The notes: generated by a model from the sequence alone, not told the origin. A DNA stretch of 64,000 bases from Peteryoungia wuzhouensis (GCF_003205195.1 NZ_QJRY01000005.1:310001-374000); one strand, 5' to 3'; counted from the first letter of the stretch, positions 36,014 to 47,390 are shown. Made by a program: numbers and translations.

Positions 36014-36998
36014 CTGCAAGGCGTTCGCTCACCACACCAGCCAATGCCGCTGCACTTTCGAAGGCGGCTTCGACCCGGTTGCCGATGCACCAGTCGCCAC
36101 AGGCGCCAAGGCCGAGATCGGGATCGAAAAGGAAAGGCTCACTCGCCGGTTGGTCGACAGCCGCATAGCGCCAGCGATGGAGGTCGATCCAGCGGGCGGA
36201 GCGGAAATTGCGGCCGGTGCATCGGGCCAATGCGGCCAACAGCTGCTCCTGCACTTGGGTCCGGTCGGTCTCCAGATGGGCTTCGGCCCAGTCGTTGCGG
36301 CTGTGAACGACAAGAGCGGGTTTTCCGGCGCGCCCCGGCTTGCTGCTGTCGATGGCAATGAAGCTCAGGATCTCGTCCTCGAGGCGGGCAGCGTCGAACC
36401 CCAGGTCTGGCGGCTCATCAAGGCCGATCATCAGGGTGAAGCAGCCGCTCATGCGGGCGCGGGCAAGAGCCTCGTGACCGGTGAATGCAGCCGGCATCAG
36501 TGTGGCGGTCTGTGGAGCCGGCGCAGTGGAGATGACGATGTCGAAGAGGCCCAGATCGCTCTGGTCCGCATCGCGCAGGCGCCAGCGCCTGTCTTCCCTG
36601 CCGAGTGCGGCAACCGTCGTTTCCTTGCGGATGTCCAGGTTTTTGGCCAGATGGTTGGCAAGGCCGGTCATGCCGGGTGTGCCGACGTAACGGGTTTCGC
36701 CGACGCGCGGGTGGGGCGTGCATTCGCCGGATCTGCTCAGCGTCGGCACGGCTTCAGGCCAGGTTGAAACGCTGCCAGCTGCCAATGCCTCCGCCACCAC
36801 CGCCTTGAAGCGTTCGGATCGGGCGGTGAAATACTGGGCGCCGTGGTCGAAGGCATAATCACCGCGCCGACGGTTGGCCAAGCGCCCGCCGAGGCCTCGG
36901 CTCTTTTCAAAGAGCGTGACGTCGGCGAGGGGCGCCAGTCTGCGCGCGAGCGTCAAGCCCGCAAGTCCCGCTCCGATGATCGCGATGGATGTTGGCAC
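36006..36998 (-). CDS. FAD/NAD(P)-dependent oxidoreductase, renalase-like (COG3380 type)
   Basis: The 330-residue flavoprotein starts with the dinucleotide motif IAIIGAGLAGLTLARRLA and EKSRGLGGRLANRR, and ends with a FAD-binding CGDWCIGNRVEAAFESA. Its middle is the small substrate domain of amine-oxidase-like proteins. I chose GTG 36996-36998 (GGGGA upstream); nine more residues are possible. Substrate unknown. It is coupled to the DUF3429 gene. Confidence 0.83.
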   Translation of the reverse strand: MPTSIAIIGAGLAGLTLARRLAPLADVTLFEKSRGLGGRLANRRRGDYAFDHGAQYFTARSERFKAVVAEALAAGSVSTWPEAVPTLSRSGECTPHPRVGETRYVGTPGMTGLANHLAKNLDIRKETTVAALGREDRRWRLRDADQSDLGLFDIVISTAPAPQTATLMPAAFTGHEALARARMSGCFTLMIGLDEPPDLGFDAARLEDEILSFIAIDSSKPGRAGKPALVVHSRNDWAEAHLETDRTQVQEQLLAALARCTGRNFRSARWIDLHRWRYAAVDQPASEPFLFDPDLGLGACGDWCIGNRVEAAFESAAALAGVVSERLADG

Positions 36999-37037
36999 TC
37001 TGTCCCCTCTGCATGTTGACGCCATGCAATACGCGGC

Positions 37038-37934
37038 TCAGGCGCGATCGGATCGGGTGTCCTGGCTTGCTTCGAGCAGGGGGCGGATCAGGGGATTGGG
37101 GAAGCGGCGCCTGGTGATCACGGCATAGAAATTCTCGATCATGCCGGGCAGGGCGTCGAATTCGATGAGACTGCCGGCCTCCAATTCGCCCTTGACGACG
37201 ATCGGCGGCAGCACGGCCAGCCCCGCACCTTCGCGCGCCAGAAGGCGCATCATCGCCATGTCGTCCACTTCGGCTGCGACCTGCGGCACGATGCCGAGCC
37301 GTTCGACCAGGGCCTCGAATTGCGAACGCACGCCGCTTTCCAGCGTCGGCAGGATGACGGGGTGGCGGGTCAGCAACCCGGCCAGATCCGTGCCGGCCTC
37401 GCCATAATCAGGCTTGCCGATGAGGCTCACCCGTTGCTGGTAGACATGCTGGGCGACGAAGGGTGTCACACTGTCGGCCATCGGTGCCTGGTTGAGCAGG
37501 ACGACATCCAGATTGAGGCTTTCCAGCGCGCCCAAAAGTTCGCTGGTGCTGCCGGAGCGCAGGATCATGTCGACATCGGAGCGGCCAAGGATTGGCCGCA
37601 GAAACTCCATCTGGAAGTTGCGCGACAGGGTGGCGAGCGCGCCGATGCGGATGGCCCGGCGGGTGCGGCCGGTTTCCTTCAGCGTTTCTACCAGTTCTTC
37701 GCCAGCGGAGAAGATCGTGTCGGCATGGTCGAGCGCGATGCGGCCGGCTTCGGTCAGATAAAGTTGACGGCCACGGCGCTCGAACAAGGCGTGGCCCAGC
37801 CGCTCTTCCAGGTTCTTGATCTGGATCGACAAAGCCGATTGCGACAGGTTCAGCCGCTCGGCGGTGCGGGTCAGGTTGCCGTCATGGGCAACGGCGCGGA
37901 AGTAGCGCAGGTGGTGATAGTTCAGCTCCAACAT
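37038..37934 (-). CDS. LysR family regulator, probably of dabBA
   Basis: The 298-residue LysR protein (HTH about 5-63, NLTRTAERLNLSQSALSIQI; effector domain 92-290) is of the NhaR/CbbR-like type often found beside dab or nuoL-like genes. It is divergent from dabB with a 120-bp gap that carries a perfect T-N11-A palindrome. The effector may be linked to CO2/bicarbonate status or pH. Confidence 0.88.
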   Translation of the reverse strand: MLELNYHHLRYFRAVAHDGNLTRTAERLNLSQSALSIQIKNLEERLGHALFERRGRQLYLTEAGRIALDHADTIFSAGEELVETLKETGRTRRAIRIGALATLSRNFQMEFLRPILGRSDVDMILRSGSTSELLGALESLNLDVVLLNQAPMADSVTPFVAQHVYQQRVSLIGKPDYGEAGTDLAGLLTRHPVILPTLESGVRSQFEALVERLGIVPQVAAEVDDMAMMRLLAREGAGLAVLPPIVVKGELEAGSLIEFDALPGMIENFYAVITRRRFPNPLIRPLLEASQDTRSDRA

Positions 37935-37936
37935 GG

Positions 37937-37951
37937 TTCTATTTTATAGAA
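37937..37951. promoter_or_regulatory. LysR-type operator TTCTAT-N3-ATAGAA
   Basis: A perfect 15-bp palindrome with the LysR T-N11-A core begins 3 bp upstream of the LysR start codon and about 105 bp before dabB. This is the usual place for an autoregulatory and activator site. Confidence 0.7.
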
Positions 37952-38054
37952 CGAATTTCTCGAAACAATGAATTTTTATTGGGCATCACTGGCTGGTAAC
38001 TGGTCCGTGAAGTTTCCAGCCGGCCGATCAGGGCCGCCAGACCGGAGATGTCTC

Positions 38055-39659
38055 GTGATCTACGCTTTGCCGCTCATCGCTCCATTGTTGCTGCTCATCG
38101 CTTCGGCTATCAGCTTTCTCAGTCCGGGTCTGCGTCCGCGCTTCGCGCTGAAGGTGGCACAGGCGGCGGCCCTCGGCAGCATCGCGGTTGCGGTGGGCTC
38201 GGGTGTCGTTCTCTGGCAGTTCGGCGCCGGCAGCAGCCCCGCGATTGGCCTGGCGCCCTTCTCCTTCGCCTCACGGCTGGATCTCGTCAGCCTCATTATG
38301 CTGGGGCTGGTCTCCTTTATCGGCTGGGTGGTGCTGCGCTATGCCGGCACTTTTCTGGATGGCGAGCCTCGGCAAGGAGCCTTCACCGGCTGGATGACGG
38401 CGACGCTGGCGGCCGTTCTCCTGCTTGTCCAGTCCGGCACTCTTGCTCAGCTCGTCACCGGCTGGATCGCGACAAGCCTGCTGCTGCATCAATTGCTGCT
38501 CTTCTATCCCGAGCGGATCGCGGCGCAACGGGCGGCGCGCAAGAAGTTCATCGTTTCGCGCACCGGTGATCTCGCGCTGATCGGGGCTGCCGCGCTGCTC
38601 TGGCTTGTCTTTGGCACCGGTGACATAACCTCAATCCTGGCGGAAGCCCGCGAAGGTGCTGTCCAACCCCTGACGATTGCGGCTGCCGCCCTGCTGGCGC
38701 TGGCCGCGCTGCTCAAGTCGGCGCAGTTCCCCACCCATGGCTGGCTCACCGAAGTGATGGAGACACCGACGCCGGTGTCAGCCTTGTTGCATGCCGGCGT
38801 GGTCAATGCCGGCGGCTTTCTGCTGATCCGTTTTGCCGATGTCATGCTGCAGGCGCCGGGCGTGCTGGCGGTGCTGGTGATGATCGGCGGGTTCACGGCG
38901 CTGTTCGGCAGCCTCGTCATGCTGACGCAATCGGCGGTGAAGACCTCGCTCGCCTGGTCGACGGTGGCGCAGATGGGGTTCATGATCCTGCAATGCGGGC
39001 TGGCGCTCTTCCCGATCGCGCTGCTGCATATCGTTGCCCATTCGCTCTACAAGGCGCATGCCTTCCTTGCCTCCGGCTCGGCCATCGAAACGGTCGCTGC
39101 GGCCCGTCGGCCGGGTCCGGTCACCATTCCGAATGCCCGAGCGGTCGGCCGTGCCTTCCTGCTGGCGCTTGCCATCTATGCGGTGATCGGCGTGCTGTTC
39201 GGCTTTGTCGACAAGCCGCTCCAGGCCTTGGCGCTGGGCGCGATCCTGATCTTCGGCACGGCCTATCTGATCGCGCAAGGGCTCGCCGATGCGGCGCCGT
39301 GGGCGCTGACCTGGCGCACATCGCTCTATTCCGTCTCTGCCGCCACTGCCTATTTCGCCCTGCAGCGCGGCGCCGACAAGCTCTTGATCGGCACGCTGCC
39401 GGCAGCGCCCCAGCCGGGGCCGCTCGAATGGACGCTGATGGTGCTTGCCGTCGTCACCTTCGGCGCCGTTGCCGTCGCCCAGGCGCTCTTCCCACTCTGG
39501 GCCTATCATCCCGCAGCGGCTGGCCTCCGGGTGCATCTCGCGAACGGTCTTTATGTAAATGCGCTGTTCGACCGATTGCTTGGCGGCTGGAGACTGAAGC
39601 GACCGCGCACGGCAATCCGCCCTTTCTCCACCCCGTCCACCGCCCATGTCCAGGAGTGA
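38055..39659 (+). CDS. dabB: Inorganic carbon transporter membrane subunit (NuoL/MrpA-like)
   Basis: The 534-residue protein is a proton-translocating antiporter-family membrane protein with about 13 TM segments. Its core has [28 protein letters not shown], the NuoL/MrpA proton-path motif with lysine and the [14 protein letters not shown] loop (residues named only in part). In Dab complexes it couples the proton-motive force to CO2 hydration by DabA. I chose GTG 38055 with GGAG upstream. Only four bases separate it from dabA. Confidence 0.88.
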   Translation: MIYALPLIAPLLLLIASAISFLSPGLRPRFALKVAQAAALGSIAVAVGSGVVLWQFGAGSSPAIGLAPFSFASRLDLVSLIMLGLVSFIGWVVLRYAGTFLDGEPRQGAFTGWMTATLAAVLLLVQSGTLAQLVTGWIATSLLLHQLLLFYPERIAAQRAARKKFIVSRTGDLALIGAAALLWLVFGTGDITSILAEAREGAVQPLTIAAAALLALAALLKSAQFPTHGWLTEVMETPTPVSALLHAGVVNAGGFLLIRFADVMLQAPGVLAVLVMIGGFTALFGSLVMLTQSAVKTSLAWSTVAQMGFMILQCGLALFPIALLHIVAHSLYKAHAFLASGSAIETVAAARRPGPVTIPNARAVGRAFLLALAIYAVIGVLFGFVDKPLQALALGAILIFGTAYLIAQGLADAAPWALTWRTSLYSVSAATAYFALQRGADKLLIGTLPAAPQPGPLEWTLMVLAVVTFGAVAVAQALFPLWAYHPAAAGLRVHLANGLYVNALFDRLLGGWRLKRPRTAIRPFSTPSTAHVQE

Positions 39660-39663
39660 ACCG

Positions 39664-42075
39664 ATGACCGATCTCACCACCGTCGATACCCTGCATCGCG
39701 AAACGCTTGCCTTGGCGGCGGATCAGGCCGTTCGCGCAATTGCGCCAGCATGGCCGCTCACCGCGACCGTCGCCGTCAATCCCTTCCTTGGCCAGGTCGG
39801 CGAGCGCCTCGAAACGACCGCGACCCGACTGGCCCGGATCGGGGGCGTCCGGTTGGCCCTGTCCCGTCCGTATTATCGGCAGAAGATCACAGCCGGGGAG
39901 ATCACGGACGAGGATCTTTCGTCGGCGCTCGCAGCCAGCGTGTCTGGCCTCGATCTGGATGCGCTCAAGGCGGCTGTCGCCGAGGATGTGGCACCGCCAC
40001 GGGCCTTGCCGACTGTGGCTGACCTTGCTGCACGGCATTCCGGTCAGGACTGGCCAGCCCTGATTGCCGACCGGATCGGCAGTTTTGCCGCCGGTTTCTT
40101 CGATGAGGGGCAGGCGCTCTGGGCGGCATCAACCCGCAATGGGCTTTATGCCGCCTGGCGGGCCTTTGCGACCCATGACCTGACGCCGGAAATTCTCGGC
40201 CTCACCGGCTTCGGTGCCCATGTCGCGGAAACGCCGGAAACGGCGCAAGGGGCGATCGAGCGCGCGGCCGTGCGGCTTGGCCTCGGGCGCGATCCCGGCA
40301 CCTATTTCCACCAATTGCTGCTTGGCCTCGGCGGCTGGGCCCAGCATGCGCGCCATCTGCAATGGAAGGCCGAACTGGAGGGGCGGACCGATACGACCGC
40401 GCTCGAACTGCTCGCTGTCCGCCTGGTCTTCGAGGAGGCGATTTATCTGCGTCATCAGCCTCTCATCGACGACCGCTGGCGCAGCATTCGGAGGGCGCAT
40501 GGCGAGCCTCTGGTCGCAGATCGGGAAACATTGACCGACACGGTCCTGCAACTTGCAGCCGAGCGGGCCGGCCAGCGGCGGCTCGGCCGGATGCTGTCGC
40601 GCCCGTCCCCTTTCCAGGCTTTGCCGGAAACACGGCCCTTCCTGCAGGCCGCCTTCTGCATCGACGTGCGTTCCGAGGTCTTTCGCCGGGCGCTCGAAAG
40701 CGTCGATCCCGGAATCCGCACCCTCGGTTTTGCCGGGTTCTTCGGTCTTGGCGCCAGCCATCGCGGCTTTGCCTCCGACGTTTCAGAGCACCGACTGCCC
40801 GTGCTTCTCACGCCGTCGGTCTTCAGTTGCGCGGCGGTTGAGGATGACGACTCCGACAGGCAGGCCCGTTTCAGCGCCCGCGCGATCCGCGCCTGGGGAC
40901 GGTTCAAGCTTGCGGCGGTCTCTTCCTTCGCCTTCGTCGAGGCGATGGGGCCGGTTTACGCCGGAAAGCTGCTGCGTGACGGCCTGGGTTTCGGCATGGG
41001 GCGCGGAGCGGAAAGGGCCAAGCCACACTTCTCTCCCGGGCTCGATCTTTCAACGCGCGCGACCATTGCCGAAACCGTGCTGCGCGCCATGTCGCTGACC
41101 GATACCTTCGGCCGCTTCGTCCTGCTCTGCGGCCATGGTGCCAATGTCGTCAACAATCCCTATGCCAGCGCTTTGCATTGCGGCGCCTGCGGCGGCCATG
41201 CGGGCGATGTGAATGCGCGGCTGCTGGCTTCGCTGTTGAACGACGGTGCCGTGCGGGAACGACTGGCACAGAGGGGCATCGCCGTGCCTGCCGACACCGT
41301 GTTCCTCGCCGGCCTCCATGATACCACGACCGATGCCGTGACCCTCTTCGTCGATGACCTGCAGGCGGCGGCGGATGCGGACGGCGTGAACACGATCCGG
41401 CAGTGGCTACAGCAGTCCGGTGCCCTTGCACGGGCCGAGCGTGCAAGCCGGATGGAGGGCGCGTCCGCGCAATCGATCGCCGGGCGCAGCCGTGACTGGT
41501 CGCAGGTTCGGCCTGAACTTGGCCTTGCGGGCTGCAGCGCCTTCATCGCCGCGCCACGGAGCCGGACGCAGGGGCGGGCGCTCGAAGGCCGGGCTTTCCT
41601 GCACGACTATCTCTGGCAGAAGGATGATGGGTTCAAGATCCTGGAGCTGATCCTGACTGCGCCGGTGGTCGTGGCAAGCTGGATCAGTTTGCAGTATTTC
41701 GGGTCGACCGTTGCCCCCTCCCTGTTCGGCGCCGGCAACAAGCTGCTGCACAATGTCGTTGCGGGCATCGGTGTCGTCGAGGGCAATGGCGGCACTCTCA
41801 GAGCCGGTCTGCCCTTTCAATCCGTGCATGACGGTTCGGCCTACCTGCATGAGCCCGTCCGGCTGACGGTCGCGATCGAAGCTCCGAAAGAGGCGATCAC
41901 GGCCATCCTCCTGCGGCACGAGACCGTGCGCGCGCTGTTCGACAACGGCTGGCTGCATCTGTTTGCGCTGGACGAAGAGGGGCGCTTGGCCTGGCGTTAC
42001 GAGGGGCAGGGGCGCTGGGTGGCGTCGGAGGATGGAACGGACCGTTCCACGGAGAGCCTGAGCCAGGCGTCCTGA
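39664..42075 (+). CDS. dabA: Inorganic carbon transporter catalytic subunit (DUF2309/UPF0753)
   Basis: The 803-residue protein has the beta-carbonic-anhydrase-like zinc site of DabA: Cys332 and Asp334 (CIDVRSE), His491 (CGHGAN) and Cys506 (LHCGACGGH). The 15-residue His-Cys spacing agrees with characterised DabA. With DabB it is proposed to hydrate CO2 vectorially and trap bicarbonate in the cytoplasm. All four ligands are present, so it should be active. No carboxysome or rubisco gene lies in the window; anaplerotic bicarbonate supply is the likely role. Confidence 0.92.
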   Translation: MTDLTTVDTLHRETLALAADQAVRAIAPAWPLTATVAVNPFLGQVGERLETTATRLARIGGVRLALSRPYYRQKITAGEITDEDLSSALAASVSGLDLDALKAAVAEDVAPPRALPTVADLAARHSGQDWPALIADRIGSFAAGFFDEGQALWAASTRNGLYAAWRAFATHDLTPEILGLTGFGAHVAETPETAQGAIERAAVRLGLGRDPGTYFHQLLLGLGGWAQHARHLQWKAELEGRTDTTALELLAVRLVFEEAIYLRHQPLIDDRWRSIRRAHGEPLVADRETLTDTVLQLAAERAGQRRLGRMLSRPSPFQALPETRPFLQAAFCIDVRSEVFRRALESVDPGIRTLGFAGFFGLGASHRGFASDVSEHRLPVLLTPSVFSCAAVEDDDSDRQARFSARAIRAWGRFKLAAVSSFAFVEAMGPVYAGKLLRDGLGFGMGRGAERAKPHFSPGLDLSTRATIAETVLRAMSLTDTFGRFVLLCGHGANVVNNPYASALHCGACGGHAGDVNARLLASLLNDGAVRERLAQRGIAVPADTVFLAGLHDTTTDAVTLFVDDLQAAADADGVNTIRQWLQQSGALARAERASRMEGASAQSIAGRSRDWSQVRPELGLAGCSAFIAAPRSRTQGRALEGRAFLHDYLWQKDDGFKILELILTAPVVVASWISLQYFGSTVAPSLFGAGNKLLHNVVAGIGVVEGNGGTLRAGLPFQSVHDGSAYLHEPVRLTVAIEAPKEAITAILLRHETVRALFDNGWLHLFALDEEGRLAWRYEGQGRWVASEDGTDRSTESLSQAS

Positions 42076-42175
42076 AAACATAAGCACTTGAAAAAAATTT
42101 ATAAAATTTATGGGCGCGGCGGCTGAAACGGCCGCCGGCCGTCGGGCTTGTCGCCGGCTCGACTTACCGTAAACA

Positions 42176-42187
42176 TGCGAATTCGCA
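42176..42187. promoter_or_regulatory. Perfect 12-bp palindrome before the chemoreceptor gene
   Basis: TGCGAATTCGCA lies in the 218-bp gap between dabA and the chemoreceptor. The gap also holds AT-rich sequence after dabA (42090-42111) and a GC hairpin without T-run at 42117-42137. The palindrome could be an operator; no regulator is assigned. Confidence 0.3.
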
Positions 42188-42293
42188 GGCTTCTAATTAA
42201 GCCGTTATTAGTTTTCCCCATCCATTCTTAGTGGATTGATTAAGGCGCTTCACCGCATTCTTTGCCGTGCCTGCGTCGGAGGAGAATTCAATC

Positions 42294-44834
42294 GTGTTCA
42301 TCGACCGTATCCTGTCCCGTTTCAATATTCAGACCAAGGTGCTGATTTTCATTCTGCCCTTTGTGATCAGTATATCGGCTGTCGGATTTACCGGCCTTTA
42401 CGCATCCGGATTGCTGCAGGGCCGGATCGAGATCTCCAACAGCGTGTTGCAGTCGCTGAGCGGTTTCCGCGATGTCTCGGCTTCGATGACGGATTTCCTC
42501 GAGAATACCACGGCCCAGTCGCGCGACGATGTGACGACGCGCCTGAAGCAGCAACAGCAGGATCTGCAGACAACCTTGTCGCAGCTGACTGCGGATGCCG
42601 ATGGTCGTGCCGAACTGGAACAGGCCCGCACGCTTGTCGACACGGTCGTTGCGCGCACCGACGAGCTGTGGAAGCTGCATGAATCGGAAGCGGCCGTTGT
42701 CGCGACGCTCCAGCAGGGGACCTCCCAGGTGGTCACCGCGCAGGACAAAATCATGGCGGCCATGACCGACATGGAAAAGGCCGTTCAGGCGGATGATGCC
42801 TCGGCGAAGTCGATGCTGCGTGATGCCGAAAGCATTCGCAGCTCCGGCACCTTCCTGATGGAAATGAATTCTGCCTTCACCAAGGCCAAGACCCCGGACG
42901 AGAAGTTCGCCGCCATCAGCGCGCGTCATGCCGAGCTGGTGTCGCGCCAGCAACTGCTGGCCTCCGTTCTGCCAAAGGCGAACAAGTCGGCGGCCAACAC
43001 GCTGGAAAAGATCGGCGGCCAGCTGAAGACCATTCTGGAAACGAACGATCGCTCCGATACCGTGATCACCGACATGCAGGGCATGCTGCGCAACTTCACG
43101 CAGCTGAACTCCTATCTCGGGCTGGCAGCCCAGCAGAAGATGAAGGATGCGACAATCAAGTTCGGTGAACTCGACGCGCCGCTCGCCAAGGCGCAGGCCG
43201 TCATCAATGATGGTCGCCAGCTGATGTCCGCCGGCTATGGCCTGCAGATCATGATGGCCCGTTTCCTGCTCGAGCCGACCGACGAAAACCGCGCATTGCT
43301 CGACAAGCAGTTTTCTGCCCTCAAGACCTCGCTTGAGACCCTTGGCACCAGTGCCGCCGACCAGCCGGTCCTGATGCAGGTCAAGGCCGAGCTTGCCCCG
43401 GCAATCGATACCATGGCCGCTGCCAGCGTCGAACTCGTCAAGGTCAGCCAGGCGCGCAAGGCAAGCTACGACCAGGCGGGTGCCGATCTCAATGTCATCT
43501 GGAAGCAGCTGACGACCTTTGCCGAAATGCAGAAGGTGTCTGCGGGTGAAGAGCGCCGCGATGCGAACTCCATCTCGATCGGCGCCACCGGCCTCGGCAT
43601 CCTGATCTCGATCTTCGCCGGCATTGGACTCGTGCTCACCTTCAAGGGGCCGATCGGGCAGATCACCGGCGCCATGCGCCGCCTGGCAGAGGGCGTTCTC
43701 GACACCAAGATCAACGGCGAGACCCGCGTCGACGAAATCGGCGAGATGGCGCGCGCGCTCGGCGTCTTCAAGCAGAATGCCTTGTCGAAGATCGAAATCG
43801 AAAGCCGCAGCGAGGCAGAGCGGGCGCAAGCGGAAGAAGAGCGCCGCCGCAACGATCTGGAAAAGCAGGAAATCGACCGGCAGATCAATTTTGCCGTGAA
43901 TGCGCTTGCCTCCGGTCTCGGTCGCCTGGCAAAGGGCGACATCTCCGAGACGATCGACACCCCGTTCCACGGCCGTCTTGAGCAGTTGCGCAACGACTTC
44001 AACCAGTCGCTTGAGCATCTGCAGGATACGATGACGCAGATCCGCTCGAACACCTACATGATCCAGCGCAATGCTGCCGAAATGAGCAGTGCTGCCGACC
44101 AGCTCGCCAAGCGCACGGAGCAGCAGGCGGCGTCGCTGGAGGAGACGGCGGCTGCCGTCGACGAGATCACGGTCACCGTGAAGCAGTCGGCAGAGCAGGC
44201 GGAACAGGCCAACACCATCGTTGCCGATACCAAGGGCCGTGCCGACACCTCGTCGGTCGTTGTCGCGAGCGCCATCGATGCCATGGGCCGGATCGAGGAT
44301 GCCTCGGGCCAGATCGTGCAGATCATTGACGTCATCGACGAGATCGCCTTCCAGACGAACCTTCTGGCGCTCAATGCCGGGATCGAAGCGGCACGCGCCG
44401 GCGAAGCGGGCAAGGGCTTTGCCGTCGTTGCCCAGGAGGTTCGTGAGCTTGCGCAGCGCTCTGCCGGGGCGGCGCAGCAGATCAAGGACTTGATCCACAA
44501 GTCGAGCACGGAAGTGTCGGCGGGATCGAAGCTGGTCCAGCAGACGGGGGCGGTTCTTGCCGAAATCTCGACCAATATCATCACGGTCGCAGAGCGTGTC
44601 TCGGTCATCGCCATGGCCAGCCGCGACCAGTCCAATGCGCTCGGCGAGGTCAATTCCTCGGTCAATGAGATGGACCAGATGACCCAGCGCAATGCCGCCA
44701 TGGTCGAGGAAACCAATGCTGCGACGCGTCAGCTGGCTGACGAGGCCGATGCGCTGATGCAGTTGATCAACCAGTTCAAGCTCGCACCCGAAGGACGCGC
44801 CCAGGCAAACACCGCCCATCACCGCGCCGCCTGA
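42294..44834 (+). CDS. Methyl-accepting chemotaxis protein
   Basis: The 846-residue receptor has an N-terminal TM helix (about 14-36), a large helical sensor region (about 40-425), TM2 (about 428-450), a HAMP region, a second HAMP-like segment and a C-terminal signalling domain with the conserved hairpin [21 protein letters not shown]. The C-terminus lacks the NWETF-type CheR/CheB tether. The start is GTG 42294, preceded by GGAGGAG. The sensor region is much longer than a four-helix bundle and could be a bimodular helical sensor. Ligand unknown. Confidence 0.92.
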   Translation: MFIDRILSRFNIQTKVLIFILPFVISISAVGFTGLYASGLLQGRIEISNSVLQSLSGFRDVSASMTDFLENTTAQSRDDVTTRLKQQQQDLQTTLSQLTADADGRAELEQARTLVDTVVARTDELWKLHESEAAVVATLQQGTSQVVTAQDKIMAAMTDMEKAVQADDASAKSMLRDAESIRSSGTFLMEMNSAFTKAKTPDEKFAAISARHAELVSRQQLLASVLPKANKSAANTLEKIGGQLKTILETNDRSDTVITDMQGMLRNFTQLNSYLGLAAQQKMKDATIKFGELDAPLAKAQAVINDGRQLMSAGYGLQIMMARFLLEPTDENRALLDKQFSALKTSLETLGTSAADQPVLMQVKAELAPAIDTMAAASVELVKVSQARKASYDQAGADLNVIWKQLTTFAEMQKVSAGEERRDANSISIGATGLGILISIFAGIGLVLTFKGPIGQITGAMRRLAEGVLDTKINGETRVDEIGEMARALGVFKQNALSKIEIESRSEAERAQAEEERRRNDLEKQEIDRQINFAVNALASGLGRLAKGDISETIDTPFHGRLEQLRNDFNQSLEHLQDTMTQIRSNTYMIQRNAAEMSSAADQLAKRTEQQAASLEETAAAVDEITVTVKQSAEQAEQANTIVADTKGRADTSSVVVASAIDAMGRIEDASGQIVQIIDVIDEIAFQTNLLALNAGIEAARAGEAGKGFAVVAQEVRELAQRSAGAAQQIKDLIHKSSTEVSAGSKLVQQTGAVLAEISTNIITVAERVSVIAMASRDQSNALGEVNSSVNEMDQMTQRNAAMVEETNAATRQLADEADALMQLINQFKLAPEGRAQANTAHHRAA

Positions 44835-44858
44835 CGAAGGCTGCAGGGACCGGATCAG

Positions 44859-44888
44859 GCCGCCGGCGGGACACTGCCGGCGGCTTTT
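44859..44888 (+). terminator. Terminator of the chemoreceptor gene
   Basis: GCCGCCGGC (44859-44867) pairs with GCCGGCGGC (44876-44884), followed by TTTTGT, 24 bp after the stop. Confidence 0.85.
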
Positions 44889-44901
44889 GTGTTCGCGACG
44901 A

Positions 44902-46002
44902 TCACGGCTTGTTGGGTGAAAACAACGAGGACCAGTTGGCGATGAAGCGGTCACGAGTCGCCTGATCCTGGGCGGCAAGCAGGGCTGGCCCAATGCGGAT
45001 CGGTCTGCCTATGCCGGATTCGATCAGTGACATCGGCCCGTCGACATCGGGCGGCAAAGGCGTGCCTTCGGAGAAGAAGAAGGCCTTCTCCCGCGCCACC
45101 TTCTGCCCGCGCTGCGACAGAAGATAATCGAGGAAGCGTTTGGCGAGGTCCGGGTTTGGCGCAAGTTCCGGAATCAGTGCGCCGCGCGACAGGATCAGGG
45201 CATAATCCCGCGGGATCACCACCCGCAGGTCCGCATTGCGGCGCGATGCGGCATAGGCATAGGAGCCAAGCACGTTGTAGGCGATGCGCAGCCGGCCATT
45301 GGCGATCTCGCCCAGCACCTCGCTGTTGCAGCAGCGGGTGACGACGTCGGCGCGGCTGAAGCTTTCGAGCAGCCGGCCATAGGTCGTGGGCGCCTGGAGC
45401 GCATCGTGAAAGGCCAGCAGGTATCCGATCCCGGAGGCACGCACGTCATACGTGCCGATCCGGTTTCGATAGACATCCGGCTTGGCGCGCAGGAGCTCGG
45501 CGATCTCGACATGCGAACGCGGCACGTCTTCCGGCGGCACGCGCTTGCCGTCATAGACGATCACGGCGGGTTCGAAGGTGAAGCCGAACACCTCGTCGCG
45601 CCAGTTGGCCCAGTCGGCCACGCGCTCGGTCTCCGGTGAGCGATGGTCCTGCGCACAGCCGTCGTTGGCGAGCTTCACGAGCTGGTCAACCGAAGACGAG
45701 AGCAAAAGGTCGCCATAGGGTGTGCGGCTGAGGCAGGCATTCTCCGCCTCGCGGAAGAGGTCATTGGTGACATAATCGTTGAACTCGACGGTCACTTCCG
45801 GCGCGATCTGCTGGAAATCCAGGATCAGCGGCTTCATCGCATCGACATCCGTCGCCCCATTGATCACAAGGCGCACCTGCTCCGTGGCAATCGCTGGAAA
45901 GACCGTCTGTTCGCCCTCCAGCGCGAAAGCCGGCAATGCCCGAGCGGCAAGCAGGCTTGCGCCGAGCAGCAGCACCGATCTGAGTGCGTAACGGGCGATC
46001 AT
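44902..46002 (-). CDS. Periplasmic binding protein of the tct two-component operon
   Basis: The 366-residue protein has a signal peptide (MIARYALRSVLLLGASLLAA, cleaved near AFA-LEG) and an ABC-type family-1 binding fold resembling Fe3+ or phosphonate-type binding proteins. No permease or ATPase is encoded with it. Its ATG overlaps the kinase stop by four bases, so it is the third gene of an RR-HK-SBP operon. That argues for an accessory sensor that presents a ligand to the kinase. Four cysteines in the mature part (two adjacent as RCCNS) are unusual for such proteins. Confidence 0.82.
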   Translation of the reverse strand: MIARYALRSVLLLGASLLAARALPAFALEGEQTVFPAIATEQVRLVINGATDVDAMKPLILDFQQIAPEVTVEFNDYVTNDLFREAENACLSRTPYGDLLLSSSVDQLVKLANDGCAQDHRSPETERVADWANWRDEVFGFTFEPAVIVYDGKRVPPEDVPRSHVEIAELLRAKPDVYRNRIGTYDVRASGIGYLLAFHDALQAPTTYGRLLESFSRADVVTRCCNSEVLGEIANGRLRIAYNVLGSYAYAASRRNADLRVVIPRDYALILSRGALIPELAPNPDLAKRFLDYLLSQRGQKVAREKAFFFSEGTPLPPDVDGPMSLIESGIGRPIRIGPALLAAQDQATRDRFIANWSSLFSPNKP

Positions 46003-47390
46003 GCCCCCTCCTTCCGCATCAACGGCAGTTCGAGCACGACGGTAAAGCCGCGTTGCGGGGTTTTCTCGCGGAAGGAGAGGGCGCCCTTCAGCGCGCCGGC
46101 GACCTCCGAAGCGATGGCGAAACCGAGGCCGGAACTGCCTTCGCCCGATTTCGACGAGACGAAGCGCTGCGTGACATGTGACCAATCGGCCTGCGGGATG
46201 CCGGGGCCGTCGTCCTCGACCTCGACCAGGCCGAAGTCGCCGCGTCTGACCACCCGGACTTCCAGCTTCGACAGCGTACCGTGCCGCAACGAATTGTCGA
46301 TGATGTTGACGATGGCCTCGCGCAGGCTCAAGCCATCACCGAGAATGGTCAGTGTCTCGTCGGGCGCCTCGAAGGAGACAACCGTATCCGGATCGATGGT
46401 GATCGGTACTGCTGCGCGAAACGCCTTGCGGGCGACATCGGTCAGGTCGAGCGGGGATAGCTGGGCGGAATCGAAGCGGTGGATGACCATGGCATGGTTG
46501 AGCAGCTGCGTGGTGAACCGCGCGAGCTCGTTGGTGCGGTCGCGCACGCGGCTTAAGTGACGGCGGTTGCTTTCCGACAGGGCGTCCTCGTCGATCAGGC
46601 TCACTTGCGCCGAGAGTGCCGTCAAAGGTGTCCGGATCTGGTGAGCGCTGTCGGCGATGAAGCGCTGCAGCAGCTTCAGCCGCTCGTCGAGGCGGCGCAT
46701 GAAGTGGTTGATGGAATCGACGAAAGGCACGAGTTCGCGGGGTACATCGACGGCAAGCGGCGTGAGATCCTGGGAGTCCCGCCGACGCAAGGTGTCGCCC
46801 AGCGCATCGAGCGGCCGCAGAGAGTAACGAACCGCGAGCACCGTCCCGGCAAGCGCCAGCAGGCTCATGATCGTCACGAGGATCAAGGCGCGAGAGGTGA
46901 GTTCCGTCGTCAGGGCCTGGCGCGCTTCCGTGGTCTGGGCGATCAGCACATGGACCCAGCCTCCGACACTAGGGTCGGAGATCGCCCGGCTGGTCTGAAC
47001 GAGGCGGACCGGCTGGTTGCGGTAGCTTCCCGTCTCGAACAACGGGCTGTTGAGTGCATGGTCCTTGTCGGTGCTCGCGGAAAGATCGTCGTAACCTGTC
47101 AGGGTGCTGCCGTCGGGCGCGATCACCCGGTAGAAGATGCGATCGCGCGGGGCGAGGCCCAGCAGTTCGAAGGCGCTGGGGGGCAGGTTGACGGCAATCT
47201 TCCCGTCCTCGACCACAAGGCTGTCCAGGATCTGGATCGCCGCCCCTTGCAGCAACCGGTCATAGGCTTCGTCGGCGGCTGCCCTGGCGTAAAACCATGC
47301 GGCCGTCATCAGCACCGCCGCTCCACCGGCGAGGACCACCGCAACGCGCAGAACGAGGCGGGAGAAGAGGGACGGCTTAGTCCTCTGCAT
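45999..47390 (-). CDS. Sensor histidine kinase, TctE-like
   Basis: The 463-residue kinase has TM1 (about 14-36), a periplasmic domain (about 37-165), TM2 (about 167-187), a HAMP-like linker, HisKA with His250 in DSAHQIRTPLTAL, and HATPase_c with N, G1 (EDDGPGIP) and G2 (GSSGLGFAI) boxes. It matches TctE, which senses tricarboxylates. It overlaps the regulator gene by 14 bases and the binding-protein gene by four, and the locus faces tctCBA. Confidence 0.9.
   Translation of the reverse strand: MQRTKPSLFSRLVLRVAVVLAGGAAVLMTAAWFYARAAADEAYDRLLQGAAIQILDSLVVEDGKIAVNLPPSAFELLGLAPRDRIFYRVIAPDGSTLTGYDDLSASTDKDHALNSPLFETGSYRNQPVRLVQTSRAISDPSVGGWVHVLIAQTTEARQALTTELTSRALILVTIMSLLALAGTVLAVRYSLRPLDALGDTLRRRDSQDLTPLAVDVPRELVPFVDSINHFMRRLDERLKLLQRFIADSAHQIRTPLTALSAQVSLIDEDALSESNRRHLSRVRDRTNELARFTTQLLNHAMVIHRFDSAQLSPLDLTDVARKAFRAAVPITIDPDTVVSFEAPDETLTILGDGLSLREAIVNIIDNSLRHGTLSKLEVRVVRRGDFGLVEVEDDGPGIPQADWSHVTQRFVSSKSGEGSSGLGFAIASEVAGALKGALSFREKTPQRGFTVVLELPLMRKEGA

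Noticed and set aside
42117-42137. GC hairpin after dabA as an intrinsic terminator
   Set aside because: CGGCGGC/GCCGCCG pair, but no T-run follows, and the distance to the stop is moderate; evidence is too weak.
42288-44993. A 901-codon frame opposite the chemoreceptor
   Set aside because: The plus-strand frame has TM, HAMP and signalling motifs; the opposite frame is a compositional shadow.
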